64,000 bases of DNA from Kiritimatiellia bacterium. GTDB taxonomy: Bacteria > Verrucomicrobiota > Kiritimatiellia > CAIQIC01 > JAGNIJ01. The stretch lies in NCBI GenBank assembly GCA_018001225.1, contig JAGNIJ010000008.1, positions 45,296 to 109,295 on the forward strand. Direction: 5' to 3'. Below the pieces are notes generated by a model. It did no database searches, was not told the origin of the DNA, and was given only the letters and a program-made list of their open reading frames with translations. The position numbers were made by a program, and so were the translations under genes. Every line of letters starts with the position of its first letter. The stretch's first letter is position 1. Below, piece after piece: positions 24,871 through 34,881 of this stretch.

Positions 24871-25656
24871 ATGAGACACCGACTGCCGATACTGCTCCTT
24901 CTGCTGGGCCTGTCCTGGGTCCCGGCCCATGCCGAAATCCAGACCCGCCCGGTGGAATACCGGGCCGGCGACACCGTGATGGAGGGCTACCTCGCCTGGG
25001 ACGATGCCGTCTCCGGGCCGCGCCCGGGCGTGCTCGTCGCCCACGCCTGGATGGGCCTGGGGGAGTACGAACAGCGGCGCGCGCGCGAACTGGCGGCGCT
25101 CGGGTACGCGGCCTTCGCACTGGACCTCTACGGGAAAGGCGTGCGGCCCCAGGGTCCCGCGGAGGCCGGGAAGCTGTCGGCGGCGTACAAGGCCGACCGG
25201 CCCCTGATGCGCGAGCGCGCGCGGGCCGCGCTGGACGCGCTCGCCGGCGAGGATCTCTGCGCGGGCCGGCCGCTGGCGGCGATCGGGTATTGTTTCGGCG
25301 GCATGGTGGTCCTCGAACTGGCCCGCGGCGGCGCGCCGCTGGCCGGCGTCGTCAGTTTCCACGGCGGCCTGGCCACGCCGGACCCGGCCGACGCGCGGCA
25401 GATCCGCGGCGCGGTGCTGGTCCTGCACGGCGCGGACGATCCCCACGTGCCGCCGGAGGAGGTCGCCGCCTTCGAGAAGGAAATGCGGGACGCGGGCGTG
25501 GATTGGCAGTTCGTGGCCTACGGGGGCGCGGTCCACGCGTTCAGCGATCCCGGGGCGGGAAACGATCCCTCGCGGGGCGCCGCGTACCATGAGAAGGCCG
25601 ACCGGCGATCCTGGGCGGCCATGCGATCGTTTTTGGACGAAGTGCTGCGGCGGTGA
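24871..25656 (+). CDS. Exported dienelactone hydrolase family protein
   Basis: 261 aa. Alpha/beta hydrolase with an N-terminal signal peptide (RHRLPILLLLLGLSWVPAHA, cleavage after about residue 22). The triad is visible: nucleophile Cys in AIGYCFGGM near 140, Asp in LHGADDPH near 190 and His in GGAVHAFSDP near 222. A cysteine nucleophile is normal for dienelactone hydrolases. GGAGAAAACC precedes the ATG. Export suggests a periplasmic ester or lactone substrate, which I cannot name. Confidence 0.85.
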   Translation: MRHRLPILLLLLGLSWVPAHAEIQTRPVEYRAGDTVMEGYLAWDDAVSGPRPGVLVAHAWMGLGEYEQRRARELAALGYAAFALDLYGKGVRPQGPAEAGKLSAAYKADRPLMRERARAALDALAGEDLCAGRPLAAIGYCFGGMVVLELARGGAPLAGVVSFHGGLATPDPADARQIRGAVLVLHGADDPHVPPEEVAAFEKEMRDAGVDWQFVAYGGAVHAFSDPGAGNDPSRGAAYHEKADRRSWAAMRSFLDEVLRR

Positions 25657-25670
25657 GGCCGCCGGGAAAG

Positions 25671-25689
25671 GGCGGCTCATAGAGCCGCC
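25671..25689. repeat. Short GC hairpin (GGCGGCTC / GAGCCGCC)
   Basis: Perfect 8-bp arms with a 3-nt loop in the gap between convergent genes. It may serve as a terminator stem, though no T-run follows. The adjacent CTACAGG is also found next to the hairpin at 414. Confidence 0.45.
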
Positions 25690-25708
25690 GCTACAGGGAA
25701 TACACTTC

Positions 25709-26929
25709 TTACTTTGCGACGGGCGCCGGGCCCGGCTTGTCCACGGCCTTGTCGCTGACCTCGACGGCGACCAGGCAGATGTCGTCCGCGACGGGCTCGT
25801 TGCCGACGAAGGCGAGCACGGCGTCCATCAGGCTGTCCACGACGGTGCGGGCCGGCTGGTACATCTGCTTCATGAGAACCTTCTCCATCCGCTGGATGCC
25901 GAACTCCTCGCCGGCGGCGTTATGCGCCTCGAACAGGCCGTCGGTGAAGAAGACGAAGAGGTCGCCGTCGTTGAGCCGGCAATGGCCCGCCGTGTAGTCC
26001 TCCTGCGGGATGACCCCGATGGCCGCGCCGCGGGGCATGGGAACGTCGAGGCGGTGCAGCCGTCCGAGGCCGCGGTGCGCGTAGATCGGCGCCGGGTGGC
26101 CGGCGGAGGCGAACGTCGCCACGCGCGAGGTGGTATCGGCCACGAAGTAGAAGGCGGAGGCGAACTGCGTGCCGGGGATGTTCGTCAGGAGCCCGCAGAA
26201 CTGCTTGTTGAGCTCCTTGACGAAATGGCGGGCGTTGCGGCCCTGCGGCGTGAGATCGTCGATCAGGGTCCGGATGATGGCCGTGATGAGGGCGCTGCGG
26301 GTGCCGTGGCCCATGACGTCGGCGATAAAGATGCCGGCGCAATCGGAGGCCAAGGTCAGGATGTTGTAGAAGTCGCCGCCGAGGGCGGAGGCCGGTTGGT
26401 AGCGGTGCGCGAAGGACAGGCGCAGGTGGCCGGGGACGTGGACCGCCGGAACGGCGGGATACGGCCGGTCCATGTACGCCAGCTGGAAGTCGCGCGCGAG
26501 GTCCAGGTCGCGCTGCAACTCCAGGGACGCCGCCTCCTGGCGCTGGCGCATTTCCTCGACCATGCCCTTGAGCCAGTCGTCGAGGTTCTGCTCGACCGCC
26601 GACGCCTCGCCCGGCGCCGGGAGTTCGTCGGCCGGGATGCGGCGGCCCATGGCGCGGTTGAGCGCCCAGTTCCCCGCCTGGAGGATCTCCCGCTGCTCGT
26701 CGCCGTAGAACCGCCGGAACAGGCGCAGGCAGAGCAGGGTCCAGGCCGCGCCCGCGACCAGCACGCCCGCGGCCAGGAGGAGCGGAAGGACCAGGAACGC
26801 GGCCGGGTCCGCTCCCGTCCCGCGCAGGGCCAGCAGGCTGCCGATCGAGGCCAGCAGGAGGAGCGCCAGCCAGCCCGGCGCCACCGCCGCCCACCATACC
26901 CGCTTCGCCAGCTCTTTCCGGTATTTCAT
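25709..26929 (-). CDS. Membrane-anchored SpoIIE-type PP2C phosphatase
   Basis: 406 aa. Two hydrophobic helices at about 13-70 anchor it, then a HAMP-like helical stretch (to about 165) leads to a SpoIIE/RsbU phosphatase domain. Metal-binding and core motifs are ALGGDFYNIL, GIFIADVMGHGTRSAL, FASAGHPAPIYAH, GDLFVFFTDGLFEAHN and VADDICLVAVEV. Such enzymes dephosphorylate anti-sigma-factor antagonists in partner-switching pathways. No antagonist or kinase gene is adjacent. The start is ATG 26929. Confidence 0.88.
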   Translation of the reverse strand: MKYRKELAKRVWWAAVAPGWLALLLLASIGSLLALRGTGADPAAFLVLPLLLAAGVLVAGAAWTLLCLRLFRRFYGDEQREILQAGNWALNRAMGRRIPADELPAPGEASAVEQNLDDWLKGMVEEMRQRQEAASLELQRDLDLARDFQLAYMDRPYPAVPAVHVPGHLRLSFAHRYQPASALGGDFYNILTLASDCAGIFIADVMGHGTRSALITAIIRTLIDDLTPQGRNARHFVKELNKQFCGLLTNIPGTQFASAFYFVADTTSRVATFASAGHPAPIYAHRGLGRLHRLDVPMPRGAAIGVIPQEDYTAGHCRLNDGDLFVFFTDGLFEAHNAAGEEFGIQRMEKVLMKQMYQPARTVVDSLMDAVLAFVGNEPVADDICLVAVEVSDKAVDKPGPAPVAK

Positions 26930-27016
26930 AATCGCGGGAATCTTATGCCACCGCCTCCCCGCGCACAAACCCGTTTTTCGTTTGCTTCCCGCGGACGGCG
27001 CGGCTACTCCTCTTGC

Positions 27017-27994
27017 ATGAAGCCCATCCCCCTGATCGGCCCGGCCGACTTCCCGGCCGCCCTGGACCGGTGCCGGCGGACCGGCCCGCCGCACTACTTC
27101 GCCATGTATTCCAGCGTCGCCGGCGGGATCGTCACGGACCCGGCCCTGATGCTGGTGCCGGCGGACGATCACATGGTGCACCGGGGCGACGGCATCTTTG
27201 AAACCCTGAAGTGCATCGGCAGCGCGCTGTACAACCTGGAAGCGCACCTGACCCGTCTTCGGCTTTCAGCCGGGCGGATCCGCCTGCCTGTGCCCTGGTC
27301 GTCCGCCGACCTCGCGGACCTCGCCGTCCAGACCGTCCACGCCGGCGGCCGGCCGGAGGCCCTCGTCCGGATCCTCGTCTCGCGCGGGCCCGGCGGCTTC
27401 GGCATCAGCCCGGCGGAATGCCCGGAACCGGCCCTCTACATCGTCGCCTACGCCTACCCCGGCTCGTTCATGGCCCTGCACCCCGGCGGGGCCCGCGCGA
27501 TCCGGAGTTCCATCGTGCCTCGCACCCCGCCCTTCTCCCATCTTAAGAGCGTGAACTACCTGCCCAACGTCCTGATGAAGATGGAGGCCCTGGACGCCCG
27601 CGTGGACTTCACCCTTTCCTTCGACGAGAAGGACCACCTGGCGGAGGGCGCGACGGAGAACGCGGGCCTCGTCACGCGCGGGCGCCGGCTGCAGGTGCCC
27701 CGCCCCGAGCGGATCCTGCCCGGGACCACGGCGCATCGCGTCCTGGAACTGGCCCGCCCGCTGATCGCCGGCGGCCTGCTCTCCGCCGTGGAGGAAACGG
27801 ACATCCCCTATGCCGCCGCCCGGGAGGCCGCCGAGATGCTTATCTTCGGCACCACGCCCGACGTCACCTCGGTGGTCGAGTTCGACGGAAGGCCGGTGGG
27901 CGACGGAAAGCCCGGGCCGGTGGGCCGCGCCCTCGCCGCGCGGCTGGCGGAGGACATCCTCCACAACGCGGCCCTGCGCACGCCGGTGTTCTGA
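27017..27994 (+). CDS. Class IV PLP aminotransferase / aminodeoxychorismate lyase family
   Basis: 325 aa. Fold-type IV PLP enzyme family (branched-chain aminotransferase, D-amino acid aminotransferase, PabC). DHMVHRGDGIFETLKC near 51-66 is the family start. The PLP Lys is in FSHLKSVNYLPNVLM near 177, and LAEGATENAGLV and FGTTPDVTSVVEFDG complete the cofactor site. Which member it is cannot be decided; the sequence is not an IlvE classic. Divergent from the phosphatase gene and convergent with the lyase gene. Confidence 0.85.
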   Translation: MKPIPLIGPADFPAALDRCRRTGPPHYFAMYSSVAGGIVTDPALMLVPADDHMVHRGDGIFETLKCIGSALYNLEAHLTRLRLSAGRIRLPVPWSSADLADLAVQTVHAGGRPEALVRILVSRGPGGFGISPAECPEPALYIVAYAYPGSFMALHPGGARAIRSSIVPRTPPFSHLKSVNYLPNVLMKMEALDARVDFTLSFDEKDHLAEGATENAGLVTRGRRLQVPRPERILPGTTAHRVLELARPLIAGGLLSAVEETDIPYAAAREAAEMLIFGTTPDVTSVVEFDGRPVGDGKPGPVGRALAARLAEDILHNAALRTPVF

Positions 27995-28006
27995 CCTGCG
28001 CGCCGG

Positions 28007-29383
28007 TTACAGGTTCGGCCCGGTGCTGCCCCGGAGGATCTCGTTGAACTGCTCTTCCGTGAGAATCTGCTTCTCCAGCACGAGCTGGCGCAGCGTCTTG
28101 CCCGTCGCCCGCGATTCCTTGACCAGCTCGGCGACGCGGTCATAGCCCAGCTTGGGGTTCAGCACGGTCGCGAGGCCCAGGCTGTGCTCGAAATAGCGGG
28201 CGCACACCTCGCGGTTCGCCCGGATGCCGCGCACGCATTTCTCGTCCAGCAGGGCGCAGCCGCGCTCGAGGTAGCGCGTGGCGCGCAGGAGATTGAACCC
28301 GATCAGGGGCATGTGCGTGTTCAGCTCCAGTTGCCCCGCGCCGCAGGCGGCCGCCACGGCGGCGTCCAGCCCCAGGATCTGCAGGCATACCATGTTGACC
28401 GCCTCGCAGGCGCTGGGATTGATCTTGCCGGGCATGATCGAGGAGCCCGGCTCCAGCGACGGCAGGACGATCTCGTCGAACCCCGTGGCGGGGCCCGAGG
28501 CCAGCAGGCGCAGGTCGTTGCAAACCTTGCCGACGTCCAGGGCCAGCAGCTTCAGCGCGGATGAATACTCGGCCAGGTCGGTAAGGAACTGGGTGGCCTC
28601 GATGCCGTTCTCCGCGCCCTCGTACACCTCGCCCGTGAACGTGCCGAGCGCGCGGATCATGAAGGGCCTGAAATCCCGCTTGGTGTTCACTCCCGTGCCG
28701 ATCGCGTTGCCGCCGACCCCGAGCTCCCGGAGCTTCAGGCGCGCGGACTCGACGCGGCGCACGTCCTTTTCCAGGGCGCGCGCCCACGCGCCGAATTCCT
28801 GTCCCAGCGTGATCGGCACGGCGTCCTGCAGGTGCGTGCGGCCGCTCTTGAACACGTCGCCGAATTCCTTCTCCTTCCCGCGCATTTCCTCGGTCAGGCG
28901 GCGGAGGCTCAAGAGCAGCTCCGAGGCCTTTTCAACCAGCGCGATCTTGACCGCCGACGGGAAGGCGTTGTTCGTCGAGGTGCCCAGGTTGACGTCGTCG
29001 TGCGGGTGGATCGGCTGCCGGTCCCCGCGCTTTCCCCCCAGGCTTTCGTTGGCGACGTTGGCGATGACCTCGTTGACGTTCATGTTCGAGGAGGTCCCCG
29101 ACCCGGCCTGGAATACATCCACCCTGAACTCCCCGTCGAATTCCCCCTTCAGCGCGCGCAGGCATGCCGCCTTGATGGCGCTGGCCTTCTCCGCCGGCAG
29201 CATGCCCAGCGCGGCGTTCGCCGTGGCCGTCGCCCATTTGAGCTTGATCAGCCCGCGGATGATTTCCAGGGGCACCGGCTCCCCGGCGATGTCGAAATTG
29301 TCCAGCGATCGCGCCGTGTGGATGCCGTACCAGGCCTCGTCCGGCACTTCCTTCTCGCCCAGGGAATCCTTCTCCACTCTCAT
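28007..29383 (-). CDS. Class II fumarase / aspartase family lyase
   Basis: 458 aa. Homotetrameric lyase of the fumarase-aspartase superfamily. The signature GSSIMPGKINPSACEAVNM lies near 315-333 with the catalytic Ser, and SGRTHLQDAVPITLGQEF and GTGVNTKRDF are present. The N-terminus (DEAWYGIHTARSLDNF) and QLELNTHMPLIG are closer to aspartase, while ASGPATGFDEI and NPxxCEA look like fumarase. I favour fumarate hydratase, but aspartate ammonia-lyase is possible. Single gene, divergent from SOD. Confidence 0.85.
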   Translation of the reverse strand: MRVEKDSLGEKEVPDEAWYGIHTARSLDNFDIAGEPVPLEIIRGLIKLKWATATANAALGMLPAEKASAIKAACLRALKGEFDGEFRVDVFQAGSGTSSNMNVNEVIANVANESLGGKRGDRQPIHPHDDVNLGTSTNNAFPSAVKIALVEKASELLLSLRRLTEEMRGKEKEFGDVFKSGRTHLQDAVPITLGQEFGAWARALEKDVRRVESARLKLRELGVGGNAIGTGVNTKRDFRPFMIRALGTFTGEVYEGAENGIEATQFLTDLAEYSSALKLLALDVGKVCNDLRLLASGPATGFDEIVLPSLEPGSSIMPGKINPSACEAVNMVCLQILGLDAAVAAACGAGQLELNTHMPLIGFNLLRATRYLERGCALLDEKCVRGIRANREVCARYFEHSLGLATVLNPKLGYDRVAELVKESRATGKTLRQLVLEKQILTEEQFNEILRGSTGPNL

Positions 29384-29539
29384 CGTGTCTTTGCTCCGTT
29401 TTATCTTGTTCGCGCGATGGTACCGAAACAGGGACGGCGGTCAAATCGCAAACGGCGGCGTCCCTCTGGAAAAACACGCAAGGTGTCCTATATTCATACT
29501 CCCGCGGGTTACGCGGGATAACAAAGAAAGGCTGAAACC

Positions 29540-30163
29540 ATGCCCCACGAACTGCCGAAACTGCCGTACTCGCTCGACGCGCTGGAGCCGCACGTGGACG
29601 CCCGCACGATGGAAATCCACCACGGCAAGCACCACGCGGCCTACGTCAACAACCTGAACGCCGCGCTCGAGAAGCATCCCGAGCTCCAGGGGAAAAGCCT
29701 CGAGGCCCTGCTGAGCGACCTGGCGAAGGTCCCCGAGGACATCCGTGCGGCCGTGCGCAACAACGGCGGCGGGCACTGGAACCACAGCCTGTTCTGGCAG
29801 TGGATGGCGCCGAAGAGTTCCGGCAAGCCGGTCGGCACCGTCGCGAAGGCGATCGACGCCGCGTTCGGCAGTTTCGACTCGCTGAAGGAGCAATTCGGCA
29901 AGGCCGCCGTGGGCCGCTTCGGCTCCGGCTGGGCCTGGCTCTGTGTCAAGGACGGCAAGCTGTGCGTCTGCTCGTCGCCGAACCAGGACAACCCGACGAT
30001 GAAGGGCGTCTCGGAATGCCCCGGCGCGCCGGTCCTCGGCCTCGACGTCTGGGAGCACGCGTACTACCTGAAATACCAGAACCGCCGCGCGGACTACATC
30101 GCCGCCTGGTGGAACGTCGTGAACTGGGAAAAGGTGGAATCGCTCTACGTCGCCGCGCGGTAA
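29540..30163 (+). CDS. sodA: Superoxide dismutase, Mn/Fe family (Mn-like)
   Basis: 207 aa. Cytoplasmic, no signal peptide. The metal ligands are His27 (EIHHGKHH), His82 (WNHSLFW), Asp169 and His173 ([11 protein letters not shown]). GGG at 76-78 and Gln149 in SSPNQDNP favour the manganese type. AGAAAGG lies before the ATG. Its promoter may be near the TATATT at 29489, but I see no good -35. Confidence 0.95.
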   Translation: MPHELPKLPYSLDALEPHVDARTMEIHHGKHHAAYVNNLNAALEKHPELQGKSLEALLSDLAKVPEDIRAAVRNNGGGHWNHSLFWQWMAPKSSGKPVGTVAKAIDAAFGSFDSLKEQFGKAAVGRFGSGWAWLCVKDGKLCVCSSPNQDNPTMKGVSECPGAPVLGLDVWEHAYYLKYQNRRADYIAAWWNVVNWEKVESLYVAAR

Positions 30164-30262
30164 CGAGGGTGGCCGTCGCGCTCCGCCGCGACGGCCTCCC
30201 GTGCGCGGAGCGCCCGCGCCGCGGGTCGCCGGCCAGCGCGACCTTCTTGTTCGCCATGGCAT

Positions 30263-31102
30263 TCAAAAATGCCAGACGGCGGACAATTCCAATCCGGCCT
30301 CATAATCGTCGCGGGCAATCGGACTGTCCCCGATATCGCTGCTGTAGAGTTCCGCCTCGGCCGCCGCGATCACGTGTATGTGGTCGGTAATATAGCGCCG
30401 GTAAATCAGGTTGATGCCTGTCGAGCGATATCCGCCGTCCAGTTCCGTCTCGGCCAGGCCCGACGCTTCGGCATCCTCTGCCGAAATTCCGAAGTCCTTG
30501 TTGATGAAATCATCCGTGCCGAAGGTCGAGAAAACGTAGACCTCGGTCCCACGGCCGTCGAGTTGGTCTCCAAACCGGTGTCCGGCGGCGAGAATGCCCA
30601 GCCATCCGAACCCGCTTTCTCCTCCCATCACACGGCCGGCGATCCAATTTCTCCACTCTTCGCCGAGGCTGCGGCGCGTTTCCAGGAATCCGACGAGATG
30701 CGAATCGCGCTCTTCCAATCCATCGAGCGCCCCGTCCTCCGAGTCGTCAGGTTCAAGCCCATCCTCATATCGCGCCCCCGCCTGAACCAGCCACACGTCA
30801 GCGAGTCGGCCGCGCCAACCGAGTTCCATCCCCTCCCAGAACAGCAGATGGTGGCCGGTTCGCCACTGGACGGCGCCGGCCGGATCCAGCTCGACCTCGT
30901 ACTCGTCGGAGCCGTCGTAGGCGGCTTCGTATTCGATGCCCGCGCCGAGGGCCACGCCCCACCCGCCGCCCCGCGTGAAATCAAGCACCGAAGGCAAAGG
31001 CACCAGGGCTTCGACTTCCTGGGCCTGCTGTGCCAAGGCGGTTACGCCGGTCGCCAGCCCCAGCACCATCGCGCCTACTTTCTTGATGTCCTGCATGGTC
31101 AT
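30263..31102 (-). CDS. MipA/OmpV family outer-membrane protein
   Basis: 279 aa. Signal peptide MTMQDIKKVGAMVLGLATG and cleavage near residue 24. The rest is an antiparallel beta-barrel pattern of the MipA/OmpV type: GWGVALGAGIEYEAAYDGSDEYEVELDP at the start, YRSTGINLIYRRYITDHI and a final aromatic LSAVWHF. The start is ATG 31102 behind GGAAAGG. Family members act as scaffolds or small-solute pores. It faces a LytTR regulator across a shared regulatory gap with a candidate LytTR operator. Confidence 0.85.
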   Translation of the reverse strand: MTMQDIKKVGAMVLGLATGVTALAQQAQEVEALVPLPSVLDFTRGGGWGVALGAGIEYEAAYDGSDEYEVELDPAGAVQWRTGHHLLFWEGMELGWRGRLADVWLVQAGARYEDGLEPDDSEDGALDGLEERDSHLVGFLETRRSLGEEWRNWIAGRVMGGESGFGWLGILAAGHRFGDQLDGRGTEVYVFSTFGTDDFINKDFGISAEDAEASGLAETELDGGYRSTGINLIYRRYITDHIHVIAAAEAELYSSDIGDSPIARDDYEAGLELSAVWHF

Positions 31103-31191
31103 CTCGCCTTTCCTTTTTTTTTGCTGTATTCCCCTGTGCGGCACCTTGCGCGCACGCGACACGATAGCACTGGAACATGCGGCCTCCAGGG

Positions 31192-31228
31192 CTTTTGCAC
31201 GAACGGGACGGACTTTTGCACGAACGGG
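31192..31228 (-). promoter_or_regulatory. Candidate LytTR operator (two direct repeats)
   Basis: CTTTTGCACGAACGGG occurs at 31192 and again at 31213, exactly 21 bp (two helical turns) apart. On the minus strand each copy contains CCCGTTCGT, which matches 8 of 9 positions of the published LytTR consensus [TA][AC][CA]GTTN[AG][TG]. It lies between the MipA-like gene and the LytTR regulator gene, oriented toward the former. Confidence 0.7.
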
Positions 31229-31295
31229 CGGCAGGCCGTCCGGTAAAGCTCCTTTTCTGTGTGCGCATCACGAGGATTTTGGATACGTTCCGCGC

Positions 31296-32117
31296 ATGAG
31301 CGCTGTGTTCCGCGTTGGCGACCTGTCCCCCTGGAAATACTTCCTTGGCGTGTCGATCGCGCTCGGAATCCTCTTCGCCGCCCTCCGTCCGGAAGGAACC
31401 GCCGACCGCGGACACATCCCGGCGCTGCTCCAGTGGCTGGCGCAGGCGATGATTCCCATGGCCCTCTGCATCGTGGCCCATCTGGCGCTGCATCGGTCGT
31501 CCGCTTTCGATCGCCTGAACCCATGGCTGAAGCTCCTGGCTTCAGGAGGCCTCGGGGCCTTTCTGTTTTCACCGGTCGCGTATGGTATCGACCTGCTTCT
31601 GGGCGATGGGCCAAGCCCCGGGCATTCTCATCTTGCCGGATGGCTGGATGAGCTTGGCGCCGTGCTGGTGCCCGTCGCCTTCACGTGGGTCGCCGTCAAC
31701 GCGCCTTTTCGGCTCGGGTACTCGTTCCGCCGGGAGGTGGTCGCCCCGCCCGCCGCGCCGCCCGATCCTCCTGCGGCGCCGCCAGCCTCTCCATCCGCGG
31801 CCCCGTTCTTCCTGGGCCTGATCCCCGCGGCACTGCGCGGCGAGCCGATCCACATGAAGTCGGAGTGGCATTACCTCCGCGTGGCGACGATCAAAGGCCA
31901 GAGCCTGATTCTCTACACGCTGCGTGACGCCATCCTCGAACTGCCGCCGGACATGGGGGTCCAAACGCACCGGTCCTACTGGGCGAACCTGGCTCACGTG
32001 AAGGAGTTCAAAACCCGCGGACGACTCGCGACACTGACGATGAGCGACGGCGCGGCGGTGCCGGTCAGCCGGTCCAAGGTCAAGGACTTGAAGGCGCGAC
32101 TCGGGCGACTCCGTTGA
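31296..32117 (+). CDS. Membrane-bound LytTR transcription regulator
   Basis: 273 aa. Four hydrophobic helices (about 10-145) are followed by an Ala/Pro linker (PPAAPPDPPAAPPASP), then a LytTR DNA-binding domain from about 175. It has HMKSEWHYLRVATIKG, LILYTLRDAILELP, VQTHRSYWANLAHV and the terminal VPVSRSKVKDLKARLG. It has no receiver domain, so it is a one-component membrane regulator of the type whose activity is usually held by a partner membrane protein. The ATG is 31296. Divergent from the MipA gene, with a LytTR-type repeat between them. Confidence 0.88.
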   Translation: MSAVFRVGDLSPWKYFLGVSIALGILFAALRPEGTADRGHIPALLQWLAQAMIPMALCIVAHLALHRSSAFDRLNPWLKLLASGGLGAFLFSPVAYGIDLLLGDGPSPGHSHLAGWLDELGAVLVPVAFTWVAVNAPFRLGYSFRREVVAPPAAPPDPPAAPPASPSAAPFFLGLIPAALRGEPIHMKSEWHYLRVATIKGQSLILYTLRDAILELPPDMGVQTHRSYWANLAHVKEFKTRGRLATLTMSDGAAVPVSRSKVKDLKARLGRLR

Positions 32118-32166
32118 CCGTGGATCGGCCCTGCGGCCCGCATCCCGGCAGCGCCTGTTCCGAATC

Positions 32167-32291
32167 ATACCAGGTACGGGTGAGAGGCGGTACGAACGGC
32201 GTCGCAGAGCTCCGCCCTCCAGTGGCAGGAATCATGGAGGGGCGAGTTCCTGCGAGCCCGAAATCTACCCGCATTCACCCGGATTTGGTAT
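32167..32291. mobile_element. 125-bp MITE-like element, copy 2
   Basis: Same length and termini as 11354-11478, with four differing positions. It lies in the 284-bp gap between convergent LytTR and gyrA genes. Both copies keep the inner hairpin. The rest of this gap has no other feature I can name. Confidence 0.8.
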
Positions 32292-32401
32292 CAGTTGGGC
32301 CCCCGGCGGTGGCCGGATCATTGAAGGATGAAACTTCCTGTCCGCGCAGCACGGGAGTGCGGCGTGGCACACCGCTCCCGCAGTGTGCGCTCATGGAATC
32401 A

Positions 32402-34870
32402 TCAAGCCGGCGGCGGCTCCGCGGGCGCTTCGGCCTCCGGAATCTCGTCCTCGGGCTCGACGGTCGTCGCGGAGACCAGCTTGTCGCCCTCGGAGAGGTT
32501 GATCAGCCGCACGCCCTGGGTGTTGCGGCTGATGACGCGGACGTCACTGACCGGGATCCGGATCATCTGGCCCTGCTCGGTGATCAGCATCAGCGCGTCG
32601 CTCTCGCGGACCGCGTGCGCCCCCACGACCAGGCCGTTGCGCTCGGACGTCTTCATGGTGATCACGCCCTTGCCGCCGCGGTTCTGGTCCGGGTACTCGT
32701 CGAACGCCGTGCGCTTGCCGTAGCCGTTCTCGGAGATGCACATCAGCGTGGCGTTGGGCTCGACGACCTCGATGTTCTCGACCCGGTCGTCCTTGCCCAG
32801 CCGGATGCCGTAAACGCCCACGGTGCCGCGCCCCTGGTCGCGCAACTGCCCCTCGTTGAACCGGATGCTCATGCCCCGGCGGGTCACGAGGATCAGCTCG
32901 TTCTGCCCGTTCGTCAGCCGCACGCCGACCAGCGTGTCGCCCTCCTCGATGGCGATGGCGATGATTCCGCCCGCGCGCGGGTTGCCGAAGGCCGCGAGGG
33001 TGGTCTTCTTCACGATCCCGGCCGCCGTGGCGAAGACGAGGAACTGGCTCTCCGGGAACTCGCGCACCGGGATGCACGCGGCGATCTTCTCGTCGGACCC
33101 GATTTCCAGGAAGTTGACGATCGCCTTGCCGCGGGTCGTGCGCCCGCCCTCGGGAATTTCGTAGACCTTCTTCCAGTACACCCGCCCCTTGGCGGTGAAG
33201 AAGAGCATGTAATCGTGGGTGGAGGCCGTGAAGACGTGCTCGACGTAGTCCTCCTCCTTCGTGTCCATCCCCACCACGCCCTTGCCCCCGCGCCGCTGCT
33301 GCTTGAAGGTGGCCACCGGTACGCGCTTGATGTAGCCCGTGTGGCTGATCGTGATCACGCACCCGCGGTCGGCGATCAGATCCTCGACGGCGATCTCGCC
33401 CTCGTCCGGCACGATGTCCGTCCGGCGCTCGTCGCCGTAGAGCTTCTTCATCTCCAGCAGGTCGTCCTTGATCACGCCGTAGATCTTGCGCTCGTTCGCC
33501 AGCAGGTCGCGCAGGTAGTTGATCAGCTTGATGATCTCCTCGTACTCCGCGTCGATCTTCGCCCGCTCGAGGTTGGTCAGCTGGTAGAGCCGCATCTCGA
33601 GGATCGCGTTGGCCTGGATCTCCGAGAGCTTGAACCGCTCCATCAGGCGCGCCCGCGCCCCGTCGCGGTCCTTGGACTCGCGGATGGTCTTGACCACGGC
33701 GTCCAAGTGGTCGAGCGCGATCTTGAGGCCCTCGAGGATGTGCGCGCGGGCCTCGGCCTTTTCCAGGTCGAACTTCGCGCGGCGGGTGACGACCTCGAAC
33801 CGGTGCGCGATGAAGCACTGGATCATGTCCTTCAGGTTCATCACGCGCGGGCGGCCGCGGTCGATGGCCAGCATGATCGCGCCGAACGTGGATTCGAGCT
33901 GCGTGTGCTGGTAGATGTTGTTGAGGATGACCTTCGGGATCGCCCCGCGCTTGGTCTCGATCACCACGCGGATGCCGTCCTTGTCCGACTCGTCGCGGAT
34001 GTCCGAGATGCCCTCGATCTTCTTGTCGTTGACCAGGTCGGCCAGGTTTTCGATCAGCGAGGCCTTGTTCACCGTGTAGGGCAGGTCGTGGATGATGATG
34101 CTTTCCTTGCCCTGCGGCCCCTCCTCGATCGAGGCGTGGCCGCGGATCTTCAGCAGGCCGCGACCGGTCTCGTACATGGATTTGATCTGCGCGGTGCCGC
34201 AGAGCATGCCCGCCGTCGGGAAGTCCGGCCCCTTGACGAACTTCATCAGGTCGGCCACCGCCGCGTCGGGATGGTCGATCAGGTGGGCGGTGGCGTCCAC
34301 GATCTCGCCGAGGTGGTGGGGCGGGATGTTGGTCGCCATGCCGACGGCGATGCCCGTGCTGCCGTTGACGAGCAGGTTCGGGATGCGGGCCGGCAACACC
34401 TTCGGCTCCAGCATCTTCTCGTCGTAGTTCGGCTGCATGTCGACGGTGTTCTTGTCGATGTCCGCCAGCATCTCCTCCGCGAGCTGCTCCAGGCGGCATT
34501 CCGTGTACCGGTAGGCCGCGGGCGGGTCGCCGTCGATGCTGCCGAAGTTCCCCTGCCCGTCGATCAACAGGTAACGCATCGAGAAATCCTGGGCCATGCG
34601 GACGAGCGTGTCGTACACGGCGGCATCGCCGTGGGGATGGTACTTGCCGATCACGTCGCCGACCACGCGCGCGCACTTGACGTACGGCCGGTTGTGCAGC
34701 CAGCTCCCCTCGCGCATGGCGAACAGGATGCGCCGGTTGCCCGGCTTCATCCCGTCGCGGACGTCCGGCAGCGCGCGGCCCACGATCACGCTCATCGAGT
34801 AATCGATGTACGCGCGCTGCATCTCGTCTTCGATGTTGATCAGGTCGACTCTGTCGTTTCGATCGTACAT
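32402..34870 (-). CDS. gyrA: DNA gyrase subunit A
   Basis: 822 aa. Cuts and reseals DNA for negative supercoiling. The catalytic tyrosine is Tyr122 (AYRYTECRL). The C-terminal beta-pinwheel carries the GyrA-box-like QQRRGGKGV near 545. The quinolone region reads [10 protein letters not shown], with Ala at position 83 (E. coli numbering) instead of Ser. ATG 34870 is taken as the start. It lies after gyrB in the same direction with an 87-bp gap holding an inverted repeat, so they are probably co-transcribed. Confidence 0.96.
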   Translation of the reverse strand: MYDRNDRVDLINIEDEMQRAYIDYSMSVIVGRALPDVRDGMKPGNRRILFAMREGSWLHNRPYVKCARVVGDVIGKYHPHGDAAVYDTLVRMAQDFSMRYLLIDGQGNFGSIDGDPPAAYRYTECRLEQLAEEMLADIDKNTVDMQPNYDEKMLEPKVLPARIPNLLVNGSTGIAVGMATNIPPHHLGEIVDATAHLIDHPDAAVADLMKFVKGPDFPTAGMLCGTAQIKSMYETGRGLLKIRGHASIEEGPQGKESIIIHDLPYTVNKASLIENLADLVNDKKIEGISDIRDESDKDGIRVVIETKRGAIPKVILNNIYQHTQLESTFGAIMLAIDRGRPRVMNLKDMIQCFIAHRFEVVTRRAKFDLEKAEARAHILEGLKIALDHLDAVVKTIRESKDRDGARARLMERFKLSEIQANAILEMRLYQLTNLERAKIDAEYEEIIKLINYLRDLLANERKIYGVIKDDLLEMKKLYGDERRTDIVPDEGEIAVEDLIADRGCVITISHTGYIKRVPVATFKQQRRGGKGVVGMDTKEEDYVEHVFTASTHDYMLFFTAKGRVYWKKVYEIPEGGRTTRGKAIVNFLEIGSDEKIAACIPVREFPESQFLVFATAAGIVKKTTLAAFGNPRAGGIIAIAIEEGDTLVGVRLTNGQNELILVTRRGMSIRFNEGQLRDQGRGTVGVYGIRLGKDDRVENIEVVEPNATLMCISENGYGKRTAFDEYPDQNRGGKGVITMKTSERNGLVVGAHAVRESDALMLITEQGQMIRIPVSDVRVISRNTQGVRLINLSEGDKLVSATTVEPEDEIPEAEAPAEPPPA

Positions 34871-34881
34871 AGGATTTCTTG

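Noticed and set aside
32167..32291. Terminator for gyrA or the LytTR gene
   Set aside because: The inverted repeat is the 125-bp dispersed element with a near-identical copy at 11354, and it has no T-run.
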